A stretch of 64,000 nt of DNA from Jiangella ureilytica (GCF_004348545.1 NZ_SMKL01000023.1:18974-82973); one strand, 5' to 3'; positions 15,873 to 24,897 are shown, counted from the first letter of the stretch. Notes: a model not told the origin generated them from the sequence alone. Translations and numbers: made by a program.

Positions 15873-17960
15873 TCATTCTTCGACGATTTCCCGACACAGG
15901 GTCAGGACGTCCTCGCCGTAGCGGTCGAGCTTCGTGCGGCCGACCCCCGGGATGGCCGAGAGCTGGGTCTCGTCGGCCGGCTTGGCCTCGGCGATCGCGA
16001 TGAGCGTGGCGTCGGTGAACACGACGTAGGCCGGCACCTTCTGCTCCTGCGACCGCTCCAGCCGCCAGGTGCGCAGCCTCTCGAACAGCGCGTCGTCCAT
16101 GGAGGACGGGCAGCTGCCGCACCGGCCGAGCTTGCGGTCGACGGCGTCGACCAGCGGCGCGCCGCAGACCCGGCAGCGGGCCGGAGCACCCGACCGGCGG
16201 GCCTTGCCCCCGGCGCCGCGCTCGGCGCGGTGGTCGCTGCGGGCCCCGCCACCGGGGCGGACGCCGTCGAGGAACCGGCTGGGCCGGCGGTTGCCGCGCC
16301 CGCCCGGCTGCCGCGCCAGCGACCACGACAGCGACAGGTGCTCGCGGGCCCGGGTGACGCCGACGTAGAGCAGCCGGCGTTCCTCTTCGATCTGGGCGGG
16401 CGTCTCAGCGTAGCTCAGCGGCAGCGTGCCCTCGTGGCAGCCGACGACGAACACGGCGTCCCATTCGAGGCCCTTGGCCGAGTGCAGCGAGGAGAGGGTG
16501 ACGCCGTCGGCCACCGGGGCGTGCTGGGCCGTGGCCCGGGCCTCGAGCTCGTCGACGACGTCGGCCAGCCCGGCGCCGGGCTTGGCCGCCACGACCTCTT
16601 CGGCCAGCGACACCAGCGCCGCCAGCGACTCCCAGCGCTCGCGGGCCTGACCGCCACCGGCCGGCGGGGTGGGCGACCAGCCGGCCGAGCTGAGTACGGC
16701 GGCCGTGGCCGCCGCGGCATCGGGGGCGTCAGGGGCGCCGTCGGCCGTGCGGACCGCGGCCCGCAGCAGCATGGCCGCCTGGCGCACCTCGCCGCGGTCG
16801 AAGAACCGCTCGGCGCCGCGGACCACGTAGGCGACACCGGCGTTGGCCAGCGCCTGCTCGTACGCCTCGGACTGCGCGTTGACCCGGAACAGCACCGCGA
16901 TCTCGCGCTGCGGCGTGCCGTTGGCGACCAGCTTGGCCACCTGGTCGGCCACCCACGCGGCCTCGGCGAGCTCGTCGGTGTGCTCGATGAAGACCGGCTT
17001 GGGGCCGGGCGGGCGCTGCGCCTGCAGCACCACGCCGGCCAGCGCGTCGCGGCCGGGCTTGAGGACGGCGTTGGCGACGTCGACCACCTGGGGCGTGGAG
17101 CGGTAGTCGCGGAACAGCCGCACGACGGTGGCGCCGGGGAAGCGCTGGGGGAAGCGGACGAGGTAGTCGGGCTGGGCGCCGGCGAAGGAGTAGATGGTCT
17201 GGGCGGGATCGCCGACGACGCAGACGTCGGTGCGATCGCCCATCCAGAGGTCGAGCAGCTTCTGCTGGACCGGCGAGACGTCCTGGTACTCGTCGACCAC
17301 GAAGTGGTGGTATTGCGACCGGACCTGCTGGGCGACGCCCGGATGCCCGGACAGCAGGCCGACGGCGGCGAGCAGGATGTCCTCCATGTCGAGGACGTTG
17401 CGGTCGGTCTTGAGGTCTTCGTACGCGGCGTAGACGCGGGCGACGGAGTCGGGGTCGACGTTGCCGACCTCGCGGTGCGCCGCCGCCGCCGCGGTGACGT
17501 AGGCCTCGGGCAGGACGTTGCTGACCTTGGCCCACTCGATCTCGGACGCGAGGTCGCGCAGCACCGTGCGGTCGGTGGGCACCCGGCAGCGCGACGCGGC
17601 CGAGCCGACGATGGGCAGCTTGCTCGAGTTGATCTCGGGGAGGTCGGAGCCGGTGATCTGCGGCCAGAAGTAGCGGGCCTGGCGCAGCGCCGCGGAGTGG
17701 AAGGTGCGCGCCTGCACGCCCTCGGCGCCGAGGGCGCGCAGCCGGCCGCGCATCTCGCCGGCGGCGCGGGTGGTGAACGTGACGGCGAGCGTACGGCGCG
17801 GATCGAACGCCCCGGTGTGCACGCCGTGGGCGATGCGGTGGGTGATGGCGCGGGTCTTGCCGGTGCCCGCGCCGGCGATGACGCAGACCGGCCCGGTGAG
17901 CGCGGTGGCGACCGCTCGCTGCTCGGGATCGAGGCCGGCGAGGACGTCGGGGGCTGGCAT
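15873..17960 (-). CDS. uvrD2: UvrD2, superfamily I DNA helicase with HRDC domain
   Basis: ATP-driven 3-prime to 5-prime DNA helicase of 695 residues. Motifs in order: Walker A AGAGTGKT (about 30), VTFTTRAAGEMRGRL (about 65), Walker B VVDEYQD (about 215), GDPAQTIYSFAGA (about 245), SLHSAKGLEWDAVFV (about 490) and YVGVTRAREHL (about 540). It then has the two features that define UvrD2: a four-Cys zinc module (CRVCG and CGSC, about 590-610) and a C-terminal HRDC domain (about 620-690). ATG 17958-17960 follows GGATGGAGCG. It is divergent from the mycoredoxin gene and upstream of whiB7, the mycobacterial arrangement. Confidence 0.93.
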   Translation of the reverse strand: MPAPDVLAGLDPEQRAVATALTGPVCVIAGAGTGKTRAITHRIAHGVHTGAFDPRRTLAVTFTTRAAGEMRGRLRALGAEGVQARTFHSAALRQARYFWPQITGSDLPEINSSKLPIVGSAASRCRVPTDRTVLRDLASEIEWAKVSNVLPEAYVTAAAAAHREVGNVDPDSVARVYAAYEDLKTDRNVLDMEDILLAAVGLLSGHPGVAQQVRSQYHHFVVDEYQDVSPVQQKLLDLWMGDRTDVCVVGDPAQTIYSFAGAQPDYLVRFPQRFPGATVVRLFRDYRSTPQVVDVANAVLKPGRDALAGVVLQAQRPPGPKPVFIEHTDELAEAAWVADQVAKLVANGTPQREIAVLFRVNAQSEAYEQALANAGVAYVVRGAERFFDRGEVRQAAMLLRAAVRTADGAPDAPDAAAATAAVLSSAGWSPTPPAGGGQARERWESLAALVSLAEEVVAAKPGAGLADVVDELEARATAQHAPVADGVTLSSLHSAKGLEWDAVFVVGCHEGTLPLSYAETPAQIEEERRLLYVGVTRAREHLSLSWSLARQPGGRGNRRPSRFLDGVRPGGGARSDHRAERGAGGKARRSGAPARCRVCGAPLVDAVDRKLGRCGSCPSSMDDALFERLRTWRLERSQEQKVPAYVVFTDATLIAIAEAKPADETQLSAIPGVGRTKLDRYGEDVLTLCREIVEE

Positions 17961-18089
17961 CGCTCCATCCTGACAGCCGGCACCGACAGGATGCGAGGCG
18001 GATCGCGTCGCGGTACGGAACAATCCGGGCGAGCGCCCGTGTTGAACCAGCTGACACGTCAACGAGGTTTCGCGAGAGCAGGAGAGTCG

Positions 18090-18338
18090 ATGTCGCGGTT
18101 CACCATGTACAGCACCACCTGGTGTGGCTACTGCCGTCGACTCAAGACCGCGCTGAACCGCGAGGGCATCACGTTCGACGAGGTCGACATCGAGACCGAC
18201 CCGAAGTCCGCGGACCTCGTCATGGGCATCAACGCGGGCAACGCCGTCGTGCCGACCCTGGTGTTCGCCGACGGAAGCTCACTGACCAACCCCAGCCCGG
18301 CGCAGGTCAAGGCCAAGCTGACCGCTATCGCCGGCTGA
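18090..18338 (+). CDS. mrx1: Mycoredoxin (glutaredoxin-like mycothiol-disulfide reductase)
   Basis: Protein of 82 residues with the redox motif CGYC at residues about 12-15 (TTWCGYCRRLK), the cis-Pro VPTLVFADG, and a glutaredoxin fold length. Mycoredoxin-1 resolves mixed disulfides between proteins and mycothiol in actinobacteria. ATG 18090 follows GGAGAG. The 3-prime end overlaps the nudC end by 14 bases (convergent). Position beside uvrD2 and nudC matches Mycobacterium. Confidence 0.9.
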   Translation: MSRFTMYSTTWCGYCRRLKTALNREGITFDEVDIETDPKSADLVMGINAGNAVVPTLVFADGSSLTNPSPAQVKAKLTAIAG

Positions 18339-19224
18339 CGTCGGCCGGCAGCGGCCGGCCGTACCAGCCCTCGACCAGCTTCCGGGCGATCGAGATGCCG
18401 CTGGGCGGGAGCACCTCGCCGCGCTCCATCGCCGCGGTGAGCTCGTCGCGGCTGAACCAGCGCGCCTCGGCGATCTCCTCGCCGTCGGGCGTCGGGTCCT
18501 CGCCGGCGGCGGTCGCGTAGTAGCCGAGCATGAGGCTCGACGGGAACGGCCACGGCTGGGCGCCGGCGTAGCGGCACGCCGTCACCCGCACGCCGACCTC
18601 CTCGTAGAGCTCGCGCACGACGGCGTGCTCCGGCGTCTCGCCGGGCTCGACGAAGCCGGCCAGCGTCGAGAACCGGCGCCCCGGCCAGGCCGCCGACCGG
18701 CCCAGGAGGCAGCGATCCTTCTCGTCGACCACCAGCACGATGATCGCGGGGTCGGTGCGCGGGAAGTGCTGTGACCCGTCGAGTTCGCAGACGCGGACGT
18801 GCCCGCCCTGCTCGGCCTGCGTGGGCCCGCCGCAGCGCGGGCAGAACCGGTGCGTCGCGTGCCAGTTGGCCAGCGCGATCGCATGGACGGCCAGGCCGGC
18901 GTCGCGGTCTCCGAGCACCGTGCCCACCTCGCGCAGCGTCGCACCGCCGTCGGGCTTCTCACCCACGTGGACGGCCACGAAGGCGACGCCGTCGTCGTCG
19001 AGTCCCAGCAGGAAGCGGTCGCCGTCGGGCGCCTCGGCCGGCGAGACGAACCGCAGGCTGTCGCCGTCGACCGGCACCGTCCCGTCGCCGACCAGCAGCA
19101 CCCGGGTGCCGTCGTCGGACCACAGGGAGTCCAGCCACGCGGCGTCGGCGCGGCGGTCGGCGGCGCGGTCGACCGTGGAACGCGAGAGGGCGAGGGGTCC
19201 GGGCAAGACATAGGCCTCGTGCAC
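18325..19224 (-). CDS. nudC: NAD(+) diphosphatase NudC
   Basis: Nudix enzyme of about 299 residues that cleaves NADH to NMNH and AMP and can decap NAD-RNA. It has a small zinc-binding region with three Cys (CPRCGGP and VCELDG; the usual fourth Cys is absent), then HFPRTDPAIIV. The Nudix box follows (GFVEPGETPEHAVVREL, then YEEVGV). The NudC-specific QPWPFPSSLM motif is just downstream. GTG 19222-19224 is preferred because it follows AGGG and lies just before the conserved LSRSTVDR; a GTG at 19255-19257 would add 11 residues and nearly touch the divergent deoD start. Confidence 0.9.
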   Translation of the reverse strand: MHEAYVLPGPLALSRSTVDRAADRRADAAWLDSLWSDDGTRVLLVGDGTVPVDGDSLRFVSPAEAPDGDRFLLGLDDDGVAFVAVHVGEKPDGGATLREVGTVLGDRDAGLAVHAIALANWHATHRFCPRCGGPTQAEQGGHVRVCELDGSQHFPRTDPAIIVLVVDEKDRCLLGRSAAWPGRRFSTLAGFVEPGETPEHAVVRELYEEVGVRVTACRYAGAQPWPFPSSLMLGYYATAAGEDPTPDGEEIAEARWFSRDELTAAMERGEVLPPSGISIARKLVEGWYGRPLPADVSRR

Positions 19225-19259
19225 GACCCACGACCCTACGCCGGATACCGTTTCCACTC

Positions 19260-19964
19260 GTGAGCACCCACATCGCTGCCGCGTCCGGCGAGGTCGCCGA
19301 GACCGTCCTGCTGCCGGGCGACCCCCTCCGTGCCGAGTGGATCGCGAAGACCTACCTCGACGACGTCACCTGCTACACGCAGGTGCGCAACATGCTGGGC
19401 TTCACCGGCACCTACCGGGGCCGGCGCCTCTCGGTCCAGGGCACCGGCATGGGCCAGCCGTCCCTCGCCATCTACGTCCACGAACTGCTCGTCGAGTACG
19501 GCACGAAGACCCTCGTCCGGGTCGGGTCGTGCGGCGGGCTGCTCGCCGACGTCGCCTTGCGCGACCTCGTCATCGGCGTCTCCGCGGCCACCGACTCGTC
19601 GATGAACGCGCTGCGCTTCGAGGGCTTCCACTACGCCCCGACGGCGGACTTCTCGCTGGTGCGGGCCTACGTCGAGAAGGCCGAGGCGGCCGGCGCCCGG
19701 TACCACGTCGGGCAGCTGTTCAGCACCGACTCCTTCTACCACGACCGTCCCGAGCTGCGGGACCGGCTGACGCAGTACGGCGTCATGGCCGTCGAGATGG
19801 AGGCGGCCGCGCTGTACACGCTGGCCGCGAAGTTCGGCGCCCGGGCCATGGCCGTCTGCACGGTCAGCGACAACCTCGTCACCGGCGAGGAGACGTCGGC
19901 CGAGGAGCGCGAGCGCACGTTCGCCGAGATGGTCGAGCTCGCTCTGGACTCCGTCTCGTCGTGA
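19260..19964 (+). CDS. deoD: Purine-nucleoside phosphorylase, DeoD (hexameric) type
   Basis: Protein of 234 residues that cleaves purine nucleosides with phosphate to base and ribose-1-phosphate. Family marks: LPGDPLRAEWIA (about 18-29), GTGMGQPS (phosphate loop), VRVGSCGGL, and VEMEAAALYTLA (about 178), whose Glu contacts ribose. SDNLVTGEE near 205 carries the catalytic Asp of the bacterial type. The GTG start (19260) is almost directly opposite the longest NudC start, so the intergenic promoter must be very short or lie in NudC. Confidence 0.93.
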   Translation: MSTHIAAASGEVAETVLLPGDPLRAEWIAKTYLDDVTCYTQVRNMLGFTGTYRGRRLSVQGTGMGQPSLAIYVHELLVEYGTKTLVRVGSCGGLLADVALRDLVIGVSAATDSSMNALRFEGFHYAPTADFSLVRAYVEKAEAAGARYHVGQLFSTDSFYHDRPELRDRLTQYGVMAVEMEAAALYTLAAKFGARAMAVCTVSDNLVTGEETSAEERERTFAEMVELALDSVSS

Positions 19965-20965
19965 CACCGCGCGGGTGGGCGTGGCTGGCCGGGTCGACCG
20001 TGCCCGCCGCGCTGCTCGCGGTCGTGGTCGTCTGGCCGCAGGGCCTCGGCCTGGCCGGCGTCTACGGCCCGGCCCAGCTGGTGGCGCTGCGCGGCCTGAC
20101 GGTGGTGGCCGGCGGTTGCGCCGTGGTCGGCGTGGCCGTGCTGGCGCTGCTGATCCGGCGGGCCCGGTGGCCGCTGGCGGCGGTCGCCGGAGTCGTCGCG
20201 GTGGCGACGGTGTTCTCGGCCGGCGTGCTGTGGTCTCGCGGGGTCTGGACCGACCGGGTGGAGCCGGCCGCGTCGTCGGCCTCCGGCGAGGGCGAGGTGC
20301 GGGTGCTCGCCTTCAACACGCTGTACGACGGCGCCGGCCCGTCGGTCGTCGCCGACCTGGTGACGGCGTACGGCGCCGACGTCGTGGTGCTGCCGGAGAC
20401 CTCCGCGGCCACGACGTCGCGGGCGGCGGAGCTGGCCGGAGGTGCCTTCCAGGTCTTCCACCACCAGGTCGACGCCGGCATCACGTCGGCGACGGGGCTC
20501 CTGGTGGCGTCGTCGCTCGGAACGTACGGCGAGCCGCAGCCGGACCCGTCGGGCGGGCTCGGCTCCTTCACCGTGCGACCGGTCGCGGGCGGTGACGGCC
20601 CGCCGATCACCGCGGTCCACGCCTGGCCACCCACCGGCGACGCGATGGCTCGCTGGCGCGACGACACCGTCTGGGCGGTGCGCCGCTGCAAGGGCGGTGA
20701 GGGCGCGATCGTCGCCGGCGACTTCAACGCGACGCTGGACCACCCGGCGCTGCGCTCGCCGGAGCCGTGCGCCGACGCCGCCGCGGAACGCGACGCGGCC
20801 GCCGTCGGCACCTGGCCCGCGGGGTGGCCGTGGTGGGCCGGCGCGCCCATCGACCACGTGCTCGCCGACGCGCGGGCCTGGGAGGTCGTGTCGTTCAGCG
20901 TGCTCGGCGCCGCCGGCGGCAGCGACCACCGGCCCGTGCTGGCCGTGCTGCGCCCGGCGGGCTAG
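19961..20965 (+). CDS. Membrane-anchored endonuclease/exonuclease/phosphatase family protein
   Basis: Protein of 334 residues. Three hydrophobic segments fill residues about 7-95, then an EEP (DNase I-like) domain faces out. LAFNTLYDG (Asn ligand), VVLPETS (catalytic Glu), VAGDFNATLDHP and the closing GGSDHRPVLAVL are the expected metal and catalytic motifs. The family hydrolyses phosphodiester or phosphomonoester bonds; the target here is unknown. GTG 19961 overlaps the deoD stop by four bases, so the pair is co-translated. Confidence 0.85.
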   Translation: MTPRGWAWLAGSTVPAALLAVVVVWPQGLGLAGVYGPAQLVALRGLTVVAGGCAVVGVAVLALLIRRARWPLAAVAGVVAVATVFSAGVLWSRGVWTDRVEPAASSASGEGEVRVLAFNTLYDGAGPSVVADLVTAYGADVVVLPETSAATTSRAAELAGGAFQVFHHQVDAGITSATGLLVASSLGTYGEPQPDPSGGLGSFTVRPVAGGDGPPITAVHAWPPTGDAMARWRDDTVWAVRRCKGGEGAIVAGDFNATLDHPALRSPEPCADAAAERDAAAVGTWPAGWPWWAGAPIDHVLADARAWEVVSFSVLGAAGGSDHRPVLAVLRPAG

Positions 20966-21054
20966 AGATTCGTTAGCGGCACGTGTCGAGAACCGTGCGC
21001 CGGCTCCGTCCCCGGGGTACGAGCGGCCGCGAGGGCCACTCGAGGATGGGAGTG

Positions 21055-21552
21055 ATGACAGTGCAGCCGAACCAGATCGCCGAGGTCCTGAACCGCCCCC
21101 TCAGCCAGGAGCTGCTGGCCCGCGACATCACCCGGCTGGCCTACGTCGCCGCCGACGGTACGCCGCGCACCGTCCCGATCGGGTTCTCCTGGAACGGCAC
21201 CGAGATCGTCATGTGCACGTCGACCAACGCCCCGAAGCTGGCGCATCTGCGCCGCAACCCGGCCGTCGCCCTGACCATCGACACCGAGGTGCACCCGCCG
21301 AACCTGCTGCTGATCCGCGGCACGGCGGAGCTCGACGTCGTCGACGGCATTCCGGACGAGTACATGGAGATGAACACCACCTACGAGATGACGCCCGAGC
21401 AGCGGGTCGAGTGGGAGGCCGGGGTCCGCGCCCTGTACGACCAGATGGTGCGCATCGTCGTCACCCCGACGTGGGCGAAGCTGATCGACTTCGAGTCGAC
21501 CCTGCCGAGCGCCGTCGAGGAGCTGATCCAGCAGAAGTCCGGGCAGGTCTGA
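21055..21552 (+). CDS. Pyridoxamine 5-prime-phosphate oxidase-family flavin/F420-binding protein
   Basis: Protein of 165 residues with a split-barrel fold. LAYVAADGTPRTVPIGFSW (about 27-46) and APKLAHLRRNPAVALTID (about 62-80) are the cofactor-binding stretches typical of actinobacterial PPOX-family reductases. Cofactor (FMN or F420) and substrate are not decidable by eye. ATG 21055 was chosen; an in-frame ATG at 21046 is also possible. It lies 18 bases upstream of the YCII gene and is likely in one operon with it and the sigma factor. Confidence 0.8.
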   Translation: MTVQPNQIAEVLNRPLSQELLARDITRLAYVAADGTPRTVPIGFSWNGTEIVMCTSTNAPKLAHLRRNPAVALTIDTEVHPPNLLLIRGTAELDVVDGIPDEYMEMNTTYEMTPEQRVEWEAGVRALYDQMVRIVVTPTWAKLIDFESTLPSAVEELIQQKSGQV

Positions 21553-21570
21553 CCAGGAAGGATCATCATC

Positions 21571-21978
21571 GTGAAGTATCTGCTGCTGAAGCACTACCGG
21601 GGCGGGCCCGACGCCGTCGCCCCCCAGCCCCCGATGGACGAGTGGACGCCCGAGGACGTCGACGCGCACGTGCAGTACATGCGCGACTTCGCCGCCCGGC
21701 TGGTCGAGACGGGTGAGTTCGTCGACGAACGGGCCTTGCGCCCCGAGGGCACGTTCGTGCGCCACGACGGCGAGGGCCGCCCGCCGGTCACCGACGGCCC
21801 GTTCGCCGAGACCAAGGACCTCATCGCCGGCTGGATGCTGATCGACGTGGAGTCGTGGGAGCGGGCGGTCGAGCTGGCCGGGCAGCTGTCGGCCGCTCCC
21901 GGCGCCGGCGGCGCACCGACCCGCGAGTGGCTCGAGGTCCGGCCGCTGTTCTCCGAGCAACTCCTGGGCACGGAGTGA
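21571..21978 (+). CDS. YCII-related (DGPF) protein
   Basis: Protein of 135 residues starting at GTG 21571, with MKYLLLKHYRG at the N-terminus and the family signature VTDGPFAETKDLIAGWMLID near residues 74-93. DGPF proteins are typical partners of ECF42-type sigma factors, and the stop codon here overlaps the start of exactly such a factor. The biochemical role is not established. Confidence 0.9.
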   Translation: MKYLLLKHYRGGPDAVAPQPPMDEWTPEDVDAHVQYMRDFAARLVETGEFVDERALRPEGTFVRHDGEGRPPVTDGPFAETKDLIAGWMLIDVESWERAVELAGQLSAAPGAGGAPTREWLEVRPLFSEQLLGTE

Positions 21979-23126
21979 ACGAGGGGCTGCTGCGCGAGCT
22001 CGTCCCCACCGTCATCGGGATCCTCGTCCGCCGCGGCGCCGACTTCGCGTCGGCCGAGGACGCCGTGCAGGAGGCCCTGATCCGGGCGCTGGCGACCTGG
22101 CCGGACGATCCACCCCGCGACCCGAAGGCCTGGCTCGTCGCAGCCGCGTGGCACAAGTTCCTCGACGCCGTCCGGGCCGAGACGTCGCGGCGGGGGCGAG
22201 AGGTCGCCGTCGACGCCGAGCCGCCTCCGGGCCCGGCCCCGTCGACCGACGACACGCTGCGGCTCTACTTCCTGTGCGCGCACCCCACGCTGCCGCCGGC
22301 CTCGGCCGTCGCCCTGACGCTGCGCGCCGTCGGCGGCCTGACGACGCGGCAGATCGCGGCCGCCCACCTCGTCCCCGAGGCGACCATGGCGCAGCGGATC
22401 AGCCGGGCCAAGCGGCGCATCGCGGGGCAGCCGCTCGACCAGCCCGGCGATCTCCCGACCGTGCTGCGCGTGCTCTACCTCGTCTTCAACGAGGGCTACG
22501 GCGGCGACGTCGATCTCGCGGCCGAGGCGATCCGTCTCACCCGCCAGCTCGTCACATTGACCGACGAGCCCGAGGTCGCGGGGCTGCTCGCGCTCATGCT
22601 GCTGCACCACGCCCGCCGCGAGTCGCGCACCGGCCCGGGTGGCCGGCTGGTGCCGCTCGGCTCGCAGGACCGGTCGCTGTGGGATACCGGCCTCATCGCC
22701 GAGGGCGTGGCGATCCTGCAGGCCGCCCTGGCCCGCGACCGGCTGGGCGAGTACCAGGCGCAGGCCGCGATCGCCGCCCTGCACGCCGACGCCGCTCGAG
22801 CCTCGGAGACCGACTGGGTGCAGATCGTCGAGTGGTACGACGAGCTGCTGCCCCTCACCGGCGACAGCCCGGTCGTGCGGCTCAACCGCGCGGTGGCGGT
22901 CGGCGAGGCCGACGGGCCGCAGGCAGGCCTGGCGGCGCTGGACGGGGTCGACCCGAGCCTGCCCCGGTACGCGGCGGTGACGGCGTATCTGTACGAGCGC
23001 GCGGGCGAGCTCTCGCGCGCGGCCGGCCTGTACGCCGACGCGGCCCGCGCCGCGACCAGCGTGCCGGAGCGCGACCATCTGACGCGCGAGGCGGCCCGGG
23101 TGCGCCAGCAGCTGCGGGGTTCCTGA
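21975..23126 (+). CDS. ECF sigma factor of the ECF42 type with long C-terminal extension
   Basis: Protein of 383 residues, over twice the usual ECF length. Sigma region 2 (about 20-75, DFASAEDAVQEALIRALATW) and region 4 (about 95-155, GLTTRQIAAAHLVPEATM then AQRISRAKRRI) are at the N-terminus. Residues 160-383 form a helical TPR-like domain with LYLVFNEGYGG and LNRAVAVGEADGP, the mark of ECF42. GTG 21975 overlaps the YCII stop. In this group the C-terminal domain, rather than an anti-sigma factor, is thought to control activity. YCII and PPOX genes are the likely targets or partners. Confidence 0.9.
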   Translation: MNEGLLRELVPTVIGILVRRGADFASAEDAVQEALIRALATWPDDPPRDPKAWLVAAAWHKFLDAVRAETSRRGREVAVDAEPPPGPAPSTDDTLRLYFLCAHPTLPPASAVALTLRAVGGLTTRQIAAAHLVPEATMAQRISRAKRRIAGQPLDQPGDLPTVLRVLYLVFNEGYGGDVDLAAEAIRLTRQLVTLTDEPEVAGLLALMLLHHARRESRTGPGGRLVPLGSQDRSLWDTGLIAEGVAILQAALARDRLGEYQAQAAIAALHADAARASETDWVQIVEWYDELLPLTGDSPVVRLNRAVAVGEADGPQAGLAALDGVDPSLPRYAAVTAYLYERAGELSRAAGLYADAARAATSVPERDHLTREAARVRQQLRGS

Positions 23127-23151
23127 GAGTGCGTCTGATTCGGTCGCCGTT

Positions 23152-23167
23152 TCGAACAGGTGTGCGA
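23152..23167 (+). promoter_or_regulatory. LexA (SOS) box before a DUF222 gene
   Basis: TCGAACAGGTGTGCGA matches the actinobacterial SOS box TCGAAC-N4-GTTCGA at all but one conserved base. It lies 13 bases before the ATG of the DUF222 gene. DUF222/HNH (13E12-like) genes are commonly LexA-controlled in actinobacteria. Confidence 0.65.
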
Positions 23168-23180
23168 TAGGCTGCGGGAC

Positions 23181-23726
23181 ATGATCCGCCCCGGAGATCA
23201 CCCCAGCGCGGCCTGGGCCAGCCTGGCCCCCGGCACCGTCCTCAACGCCGTGCTCGAGACGTTCGACCCGCCCGCGCTCCCCCGCCGCGACCTCCCCCGG
23301 GTCGCCGCGGCCTACCAGCGCCAGGGCGCCCACCTCGACGCCATGCGGGCCCGCGTCATCGCCGAGCTCGCGTCGCGGCCCGAGCCGCCGGGCGGCCCGG
23401 CTACGTCCGTCACCATCGCCGAGGCCTTGCATCTCGACCTCGACTCCGCCACCGAGCTGGTGACCCTGGCGGTCGACCTCGTGACCGGCCTGCCGGCCAC
23501 CCTCGCCGCCCTCGACGACGGCCGCATCACCCTGCCGAAGGCGCGCGTCATCGCCCAGCGCACCCGCCGGCTCGGCCCGGCCACCCGAGCCGCCGTCGAA
23601 GCGGTCGCCCTGGCCCGCGCACCCGAGCTCACCGAGCCGCAGCTGCGCCGCTGGCTCGACGACGCCATGACACCGCCCGAGACGGGCGGGAACGGAGAGA
23701 ACGGCGAGACCCGCGCCTCCTCCTGA
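23181..23726 (+). pseudogene. DUF222 (13E12-type) HNH endonuclease remnant
   Basis: Protein of 181 residues carrying only the N-terminal DUF222 part, with AAYQRQGAHLDAMRARVIAE (about 50-69), ALHLDLDSATELVTLA and ALDDGRITLPKARVIAQRT. Full family members run to 400-500 residues and end in an HNH nuclease; here a stop comes after a Gly/Asn/Glu-rich tail, and no HNH motif appears in any frame downstream. A natural short DUF222 protein is the alternative. ATG 23181 is likely; an in-frame ATG at 23160 overlaps the LexA box. No ribosome-binding site is visible. The 238 bases that follow hold an inverted repeat but no gene. Confidence 0.6.
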
Positions 23727-23839
23727 CCCCGCTCGAGGTCACCGCCGCGCGGCGCCGGCTCCGAGAACGCACACGCCCTCGCCCGGAGCCGGGGCGGCGG
23801 AGGGGGAGCCGGCCTCACCAACGCGAGCAGGGCTCACCA

Positions 23840-23939
23840 GGCGGAGGGGCGGTGGATGCGGAGCCGGCGTGAAGTGGCCGCGCTCGATGTCCACCACGGT
23901 TGGCCGCAGAGCCGGCGCAGCATCCACCGCCCCTCCGCC
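23840..23939. repeat. 20-bp perfect inverted repeat, 60-base centre
   Basis: The arm 23840-23859 (GGCGGAGGGGCGGTGGATGC) is the exact reverse complement of 23920-23939. It sits between the DUF222 remnant and the convergent double-Nudix gene. No T-run follows either side. It may terminate both genes, or be the trace of a small element. Confidence 0.75.
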
Positions 23940-23964
23940 GGACCCACCCCAAGAAGGCGACCGT

Positions 23965-24897
23965 TCAGGACCCGGCCGCCCGCAGCGCCTCTGTGGTGAC
24001 GGCGGTCAGCGCGAGCCCGGCGACCTGGGCCGGGTCGAACCAGCGGGCGCCGACGGTGGAGCCGCCGACGTCGGCGAGGACGACCTCGGCGGGCTCATCG
24101 ACCACGACGTCGTAGTAGGGCCGCACGCCGTGCCAGTCGATGGCGAAGCCCTCGGGACCGACCTGCTCGGGCTCGCGGTGGCTCGCCACGCCGAGGAGCC
24201 GGCGCACGCGGCCGACCTGCCCGGTCTCCTCGTGCAGCTCGCGCAGCAGCGCCTGCGACGGCTGCTCGCCGAAGTCGGTGCCGCCGCCGGGCAGGTGCCA
24301 GCAGCCGGCGTCGGGGTAGCCGTCGGCGACCTGGGTGAGCAGGATCCGCCCGTGCGGGTCGCGGACCAGTCCGTACGCGGCGAACCGCTGGACGGTGTGC
24401 CGGCCGTCGGGCGCCTGCTGGATGTGGAAGCCGGGCAGCTCGGGCATCCGCTCGGGCGGCAGGTCCACCGTCGACAGGGGGAGCTTGAGGATCTGCGCGA
24501 CGAACGGGCGCAGCTGCAGGGTGGCCGCCTCGTCGAGGCTGACCCAGCGGACGTCGTCGACCATGGGCGAGAGCGGTTCCGGCTCGCCGCTGATGACCTC
24601 GGCCTCGAACAGGATGCGGTCGGTGTGCAGCGTGACCTCGCGGTGCGGCCGCGCCCGGGTGTCGGCCAGCACGTCGATGGGCGTGACGGCGCGCAGCAGC
24701 AGCCCGGACTCCGCGGCCGCCTCGCGCACGACGGCGTCGCGCGGGTGCTCGCCGTGCAGCACGCTGCCGCCCGGCAACGTCCAGACCCCGGGCGTGCCCG
24801 ACCGCACCGACTCGCGGATGAGCAGCACGCGCGCGGACGCGTCGAGACAGACGGCGTAGGCGGCGATGCGGCGCAGCGGTTTCAGCTGGGGGGTCAC
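23965..24897 (-). CDS. Protein with two Nudix domains
   Basis: Protein of 310 residues made of two Nudix hydrolase domains. Domain 1 (about 8-135) has a Nudix box GGSVLHGEHPRDAVV then REAAAESGL, in which one Glu of the REUxEE core is Ala, so it may be inactive. Domain 2 (about 165-305) has an intact box (GGGTDFGEQPSQALL then RELHEETGQ). One degenerate and one intact domain suggest the first binds or dimerises. GTG 24895-24897 lacks a strong ribosome-binding site. Substrate unknown. Confidence 0.85.
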   Translation of the reverse strand: MTPQLKPLRRIAAYAVCLDASARVLLIRESVRSGTPGVWTLPGGSVLHGEHPRDAVVREAAAESGLLLRAVTPIDVLADTRARPHREVTLHTDRILFEAEVISGEPEPLSPMVDDVRWVSLDEAATLQLRPFVAQILKLPLSTVDLPPERMPELPGFHIQQAPDGRHTVQRFAAYGLVRDPHGRILLTQVADGYPDAGCWHLPGGGTDFGEQPSQALLRELHEETGQVGRVRRLLGVASHREPEQVGPEGFAIDWHGVRPYYDVVVDEPAEVVLADVGGSTVGARWFDPAQVAGLALTAVTTEALRAAGS

